The notes beneath the pieces were generated by a model. That model saw only the letters and a program-made list of their open reading frames with translations. It searched no databases and was not told where the DNA came from. From Cryobacterium inferilacus (GTDB taxonomy: Bacteria; Actinomycetota; Actinomycetes; Actinomycetales; Microbacteriaceae), in NCBI RefSeq assembly GCF_019599185.1, contig NZ_JAIEUL010000005.1, forward strand, positions 124,001 through 188,000: a stretch of DNA of 64,000 bases. The letters run 5' to 3'. The translations under genes and the position numbers were made by a program. Below, piece after piece: positions 60,000 to 64,000 of the stretch; position 1 is the first letter of the stretch, and every line of letters begins with the position of its first letter.

Positions 60000-60005
60000 G
60001 AGGGC

Positions 60006-60485
60006 ATGGCCAGAAACATCGCTACCAGCAACACCGTCTCCCTGCCCGACCTGCTCGCCTTCGTGCGACCCCGGCACCGGATGCTGCTGGCCACGGTACG
60101 CGGTGACGGCCGCCCGCAGATCTCACCGGTCTCCGGCGGAGTCGACGACGAGGGCCGCATCGTGATCTCCTCGTACCCGTCCAGGGCGAAGACCCGCAAC
60201 GCCGAACGGGACCCGCACACCTCCGTGCTGGTGCTCTCCGACGAGTGGGACGGCGCCTGGGTGCAGGTCGACGGCACCGCCGAGATCCTGCACATGCCAG
60301 AAGCCGGCGACGGCCTGGTCGACTACTTCCGCTGCATCGCCGGCGAGCACTCCGATTGGGACGAGTACCGGCGGGCCATGACCCTGCAGAACAAATCCCT
60401 CATCCGCATCACGCCCACCCGGTGGAGCCCGATCGCGACGGGCGGGTTCCCCGCCGACGTGGCCGCCCGGCTCGACGCGCTGTAG
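60006..60485 (+). CDS. PPOX class flavin- or F420-dependent oxidoreductase
   Basis: 159 residues of the pyridoxamine-phosphate-oxidase-like split barrel: LLAFVRPRHRMLLATVRGDG, PQISPVSGGVDDEGRIVISS, and RNAERDPHTSVLVLSDEWDGAWVQVDG. In actinobacteria such proteins commonly use F420, but FMN is possible. The ATG has a leaderless-type box. Confidence 0.88.
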   Translation: MARNIATSNTVSLPDLLAFVRPRHRMLLATVRGDGRPQISPVSGGVDDEGRIVISSYPSRAKTRNAERDPHTSVLVLSDEWDGAWVQVDGTAEILHMPEAGDGLVDYFRCIAGEHSDWDEYRRAMTLQNKSLIRITPTRWSPIATGGFPADVAARLDAL

Positions 60486-60512
60486 ACGCTGAGTAGAGGC
60501 TCGGTAGACGCC

Positions 60513-62693
60513 GTGAGCACCCGCGAGAACGCCCTCGAGATCCTCCGCACCCTGGTGGGCCGGCCAGACGCCGACTTCCACGAGGGCCAGTACGAGGCCA
60601 TCGAAACCCTCGTCGACCAGCGCCGCCGGGCCCTGGTGGTGCAGCGCACCGGCTGGGGCAAGTCGGCGGTCTACTTCGTCGCGACCCTGCTGCTGCGCCG
60701 CCAGGGTGCCGGTCCCACCATCCTGGTTTCGCCGCTGCTGGCGCTGATGCGCGACCAGGTGGCCGCGGCGGCCCGCGCCGGGGTGCGGGCCGTGTCGATC
60801 AACTCGGCCAACGCCCACGAGTGGACCGACGTGCTCGCTCAGCTGCGCGCCGACGAGGTCGATGTGCTCCTGGTCTCCCCCGAACGGCTGAACAACCCGT
60901 CCTTCCGTGACGAGCAGCTGCCCGCCCTGCTCGAGCGGGTCGGCCTGCTCGTGGTCGATGAGGCGCACTGCATCTCGGACTGGGGTCACGACTTCCGGCC
61001 TGACTACCGGCGCCTGCGCGACCTGATCGCGGCCATGCCGGCCGGCGTGCCGGTGCTGGCCACCACGGCAACGGCCAACAGCCGGGTGGTGACGGATGTG
61101 GCGGAGCAGCTGGTCTCGACAGGCTCGACCCAAGCGACAGGCTCGACCCAAGCGACAGGCTCGACCCAAGCGACAAGCTCGATCCAAGGGTGGGGCAGTG
61201 ACGTCGTCACCATCCGTGGCCCGCTCGCCCGCGCGTCACTCCGGCTGGGCGTGCTGCGGCTGCCCGACTCCCGCGCCCGGTTGGCCTGGCTGCTCAGCCA
61301 CCTTGCCGAGCTGCCCGGCAGCGGCATCATCTACACGCTCACGGTCTCGGCCGCGGAAGACACCGCCAGGCTGTTGCGGGACGCCGGCCACGCCGTGCGC
61401 GCCTACACCGGCCAGACCGACACCACCGAGCGCGAGGAGTCCGAGGGGCTGCTCAAGGCCAACCAGGTCAAGGCACTCGTGGCGACCAGCGCTCTGGGCA
61501 TGGGCTTCGACAAGCCCGACCTCGGTTTTGTGCTGCACCTGGGCGCGCCAAGCTCCCCCGTCGCGTACTACCAGCAGGTGGGCCGCGCCGGCCGCGCCAC
61601 CGAGAACGCCGACGTGCTGCTGCTGCCCGGTGTGGAGGACGAGGCCATCTGGCAGTACTTCGCCACCTCGTCGATGCCCAGCCAGCACAAGGCAGAGGCC
61701 GTGCTCCTGGCCCTGGCCGCCAATGGCGGCGCCCCGCTGTCCACCCCGGCGCTCGAATCCCGGGTAGACCTGCGCCGCTCCCCCCTCGAACTGCTGCTCA
61801 AGGTGCTCGACGTCGACGGCGCCGTGCGCCGGGTGACCGGCGGCTGGCTGGCCACCGGAGAGCCCTGGGTGTACGACAGTGATCGGTACGAACGCATCGG
61901 CGCCGCCCGCGTCGCCGAGCAGAACGCCATGCTCGACTACGAACGCATCACCGCCTGCCGGATGGAGTTCCTCCAGCGCGCCCTCGACGACGACACCGCC
62001 GTGCCCTGCGGCCGCTGCGACAACTGCACCACCGCCTGGTACCCCACCGACGTGAACACCGAGGCGGCCAGCACCGCCGCCTCCGCCCTGGACCGGGTGG
62101 GTGTCGCCCTCGAACCCCGCGCGCAGTGGCCCACCGGCGCCGACAGGCTCGGCGTGAGCGCCAAGGGCCGCATCGACCCCGCTGACCGGATCCTGCCCGG
62201 CCGCGCCCTGGCCCGGCTCACCGACCTCGGTTGGGGCAACGCCCTGCGCGACGTCTTCGCGCCGAACACCCCGGATGCCCCCGCGTCGCCTGCCCTGCTG
62301 GCCGCCTGTGTGCGGGTGCTCGCCGAGTGGGGCTGGGCCGAGCGACCCGTCGGCGTGGTGGCCATGCCGTCCAGGGCGCATCCGCTGCTCGTGGCGTCGG
62401 TGGCCGAGGAGCTCAGCCGGGTGGGACGCTTGCCGCTGCTGGGCACGCTCGGCCTGGTCGGCGCCGGGCCCAGCGGCGAGACCGGCGGCAACAGCGCCTA
62501 CCGGCTGTCCAGTGTCTGGGGCGCCTTCGAGGTGGGGCCGGAGCTGGCCGCGAATCTCGCCGGCGCGACCGGACCGGTGCTGCTGGTCGACGACCTCGGC
62601 GACAGCCGCTGGACCATCACCGTGGCCGGGCGCCTGCTGCGCCGGGCGGGCGCTCCCGGGGTGCTGCCGTTCACGCTGGCCCTGCGCTCCTAG
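60513..62693 (+). CDS. RecQ family helicase fused to a phosphoribosyltransferase-like domain
   Basis: 726 residues. RecQ core: QRTGWGKSAVYFVATLL (motif I) near 48, LLVVDEAHCISDWGHDFRPDY (motif II and aromatic loop) near 150, ATTATANSRVV (motif III) near 190, and QQVGRAGRA (motif VI). The zinc module has CRMEF and PCGRCDNC. The C-terminal 120 residues contain GPVLLVDDLGDSRWTITVAG, the PRPP-loop pattern of type I phosphoribosyltransferases, in place of HRDC. Between motif III and the second RecA domain the frame holds a tandem repeat array (61115-61186). The enzyme should unwind DNA 3'-5'; the PRTase part may only sense ligands. Confidence 0.9.
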   Translation: MSTRENALEILRTLVGRPDADFHEGQYEAIETLVDQRRRALVVQRTGWGKSAVYFVATLLLRRQGAGPTILVSPLLALMRDQVAAAARAGVRAVSINSANAHEWTDVLAQLRADEVDVLLVSPERLNNPSFRDEQLPALLERVGLLVVDEAHCISDWGHDFRPDYRRLRDLIAAMPAGVPVLATTATANSRVVTDVAEQLVSTGSTQATGSTQATGSTQATSSIQGWGSDVVTIRGPLARASLRLGVLRLPDSRARLAWLLSHLAELPGSGIIYTLTVSAAEDTARLLRDAGHAVRAYTGQTDTTEREESEGLLKANQVKALVATSALGMGFDKPDLGFVLHLGAPSSPVAYYQQVGRAGRATENADVLLLPGVEDEAIWQYFATSSMPSQHKAEAVLLALAANGGAPLSTPALESRVDLRRSPLELLLKVLDVDGAVRRVTGGWLATGEPWVYDSDRYERIGAARVAEQNAMLDYERITACRMEFLQRALDDDTAVPCGRCDNCTTAWYPTDVNTEAASTAASALDRVGVALEPRAQWPTGADRLGVSAKGRIDPADRILPGRALARLTDLGWGNALRDVFAPNTPDAPASPALLAACVRVLAEWGWAERPVGVVAMPSRAHPLLVASVAEELSRVGRLPLLGTLGLVGAGPSGETGGNSAYRLSSVWGAFEVGPELAANLAGATGPVLLVDDLGDSRWTITVAGRLLRRAGAPGVLPFTLALRS
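61115..61186 (+). repeat. Four tandem 18-bp units inside the RecQ gene
   Basis: Units 61115-61132, 61133-61150, 61151-61168 and 61169-61186, of the form AGCGACAGGCTCGACCCA, the middle two identical. They encode STGSTQA repeats. The unit contains CGACAGGCTC, shared with the dispersed repeat in tatD. Eighteen bases per unit keeps the frame whatever the copy number. Confidence 0.95.
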
Positions 62694-62712
62694 CCGGCCG
62701 CGGCACGCCGCC

Positions 62713-63738
62713 CTAGGTCACGGCGTGGAGTCGAAAGGTCTGGTGCTCACCGGACTCTGTGGTGTCCTGGCCGTGCGCGGCGAGCACGGACAGTCGCACC
62801 AGATCGGCGCCGCGCAGCCCCGGCCAGCCCTGCACCTGGCGGCGCCACTCGCTGGGAACCGCGGCCAGGCCCCACCTGGCGGCCAGAAGCGCTCCAGCCA
62901 CCCCGGCCACGGCGTCGGTGTTGCCTCCGCCGCGCACGGCGGTCTGCAGGGCCCGCCGGTACTGGCCGCGGCCCTCTGCCCCGGTGTCGCTGTCGCTGTC
63001 TGGTTCGGTGTGAACGATCGCCGACCAGGCGCCCTGCAGAGCCTGCACCACCCAGCCGTTGCGGGTGAAGTCACGCGGCATCAGCCGTTCGGCCTCGCCG
63101 ATCCGTGCGCTCCAGAGCTGGCGCCGGCCGGGCGAGAGAGCGTCCAGTCCCACCCGCAGGTCGAGGTCACCCTCGAGCACCGCATGACGGATGGCGAGTC
63201 CCCAGAGCACGCAGGCATCGCCGGCGTCGGTCTCGCAGTGGGTGAGGTCGCTCAGGGCACGTGTCGCTTCGCCGAGAGCGGCGGGGTCGTGTAGGTAGGC
63301 CAGCGCCACCGGTGCCGTGCGCAGCAGGCAGCCGTTGCCGGCACTGCGCCCCACCAGGGCGTGCTGTTCCTTGGCAGTGCGGCGCACCCCGGCGGCCGTG
63401 GCGTCTTTTCCAGACAGCGCCGCTCCGAGCTGCAGACCGGAGAAAGGCGCGGTGTTGGCCCAATCCACCCACTCGGCGACGATGCGATCCAGAGTCGATT
63501 CCGCCCGCAGGTCGAGTCCGGCCGCGGCGGCCTTGGCGACCGGCACGGCGAGGGCGGTGTAGTCGGTCCACTCGCCGCGGGCCAGTAGCGCTCCCGGATC
63601 GGCTCCACCGCGCATGCCGACGGGAGTGTCAGGAGGCAGCGGGCCGGCGTAGTCGTACCCGGCGCCCAGCGCGTCGCCACAGGCCATGCCCAACAAAACA
63701 GCGGACGAACGATCGTGTTGCAGCGCAGACAGATTCAC
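62713..63738 (-). CDS. ADP-ribosylglycohydrolase family protein with altered metal sites
   Basis: 341 residues from the GTG at 63738 after GAAGGAG. The fold is recognised from GMACGDALGAGYDYAGP near 17, GEWTDYTALAVPVAKA near 56, RSAGNGCLLRTAPVAL, and GGGNTDAVAGVAGALLAARW near 272. Active DraG/ARH enzymes have TDDT and GGDTDT at the two metal sites; here they are TDYT and GGNTDA. Activity is therefore doubtful or altered. It is convergent with the RecQ gene, 19 bases apart. Confidence 0.88.
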   Translation of the reverse strand: MNLSALQHDRSSAVLLGMACGDALGAGYDYAGPLPPDTPVGMRGGADPGALLARGEWTDYTALAVPVAKAAAAGLDLRAESTLDRIVAEWVDWANTAPFSGLQLGAALSGKDATAAGVRRTAKEQHALVGRSAGNGCLLRTAPVALAYLHDPAALGEATRALSDLTHCETDAGDACVLWGLAIRHAVLEGDLDLRVGLDALSPGRRQLWSARIGEAERLMPRDFTRNGWVVQALQGAWSAIVHTEPDSDSDTGAEGRGQYRRALQTAVRGGGNTDAVAGVAGALLAARWGLAAVPSEWRRQVQGWPGLRGADLVRLSVLAAHGQDTTESGEHQTFRLHAVT

Positions 63739-63966
63739 GCGTACTCCTTCGGGTTGAGTGCGACGGCGGCAGCCTATGCCGAATGCCTCCGGCCCGACAG
63801 GTGGCGTGGTGGGCCCAGATCAGGGGCCACGAGGTGTCATTCGACGTCATCCGGAATATTCGATCCGACCCTGAGCTTGTTACCCTTCGGGGAGCAGTTC
63901 CCGACTCGACCGGCTCGATCACGAGCCCGCCCATCGCCCGCAATCAGCACCTGGATGAACCGACAC
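63739..63966. other. Intergenic region at the right edge
   Basis: Divergent promoter space between the ADP-ribosylglycohydrolase gene and a probable gene at the edge. Bases 63836-63890 are more AT-rich, with GGAATATTC near 63852 forming a near-palindrome. No gene or known element was recognised. Confidence 0.35.
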
Positions 63967-64000
63967 ATGAAGCGCACCCTCACCACAGCCACCGTTCTCA
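63967..64000 (+). CDS. Start of a probable exported protein (cut by the window edge)
   Basis: ATG followed by MKRTLTTATVL, which looks like the first residues of a signal peptide. Only 11 codons are visible and there is no clear ribosome site, so this is tentative. Confidence 0.35.
   Translation, partial: MKRTLTTATVL

Noticed and set aside
61115-61186. CRISPR array in the RecQ gene
   Set aside because: Units are directly adjacent with no spacers and keep the reading frame.

Overview
The window is a stretch of high-GC actinobacterial chromosome. Codon use, gene families and several gene orders (rsmI divergent from a protein O-mannosyltransferase, then metG-tatD-rsmA-ispE; a MarP-type protease; DUF222-HNH, DUF559, DUF4232 and DUF6510 proteins) point to Microbacteriaceae, perhaps a Cryobacterium-like organism. 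The genus is inference. Nothing looks like a prophage, plasmid or CRISPR locus.

Layout. 1-4.7 kb: a gluconate/idonate block (idnD fragment, gluconate 5-dehydrogenase, gntP, gntK) read leftwards, with divergent gnd, so that idonate or gluconate is carried to ribulose-5-phosphate. 4.7-6.0 kb: a predicted DUF559 nuclease gene between two copies of a 66-bp palindromic element. 6-10.5 kb: an APC permease, two small proteins, prs, glmU and tRNA-Gln. 10.6-14 kb: a MarR regulator and the metQ-metN-metI methionine importer, with a hairpin after metQ and a structured leader before it. 14-21.6 kb: rsmI, metG, tatD, rsmA, ispE and an ABC-F ATPase, all leftward, with a GC-rich repeat cluster before the ABC-F gene. 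21.6-30 kb: O-mannosyltransferase, desaturase, YeiH-type transporter, metY, CoA-binding protein, serine dehydratase and a LysM lipoprotein. 30-38 kb (leftward): Gfo/Idh oxidoreductase, a Ski2-like helicase, and an overlapping three-gene set of family-2 glycan synthase, HlyD-like protein and GH81 endo-1,3-beta-glucanase. 38-50 kb: two molybdopterin oxidoreductases (one with an FNR-type reductase and a zinc-ribbon protein), a TraR/DksA protein, a DUF222-HNH protein, MarP, a PLP decarboxylase, an RNase HI fusion and an MFS sugar porter. 50-64 kb: mostly single genes (DUF429, VOC, MpaB-type oxygenase, SulP, M18 aminopeptidase, GH65 phosphorylase, PPOX protein, RecQ-PRTase fusion, degenerate ADP-ribosylglycohydrolase).

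The most notable material is: (1) the palindromic elements, two of which form the stop codon of a neighbouring gene and two of which bracket a nuclease gene; (2) the GT2-HlyD-GH81 set, which looks like a secretion system for a 1,3-beta-glucan-like polymer; (3) short mobile-type repeats read in frame inside tatD and, as a four-unit tandem array, inside a RecQ helicase; (4) many genes with a TAnnnT box exactly six bases before the start codon, the mark of leaderless transcripts.
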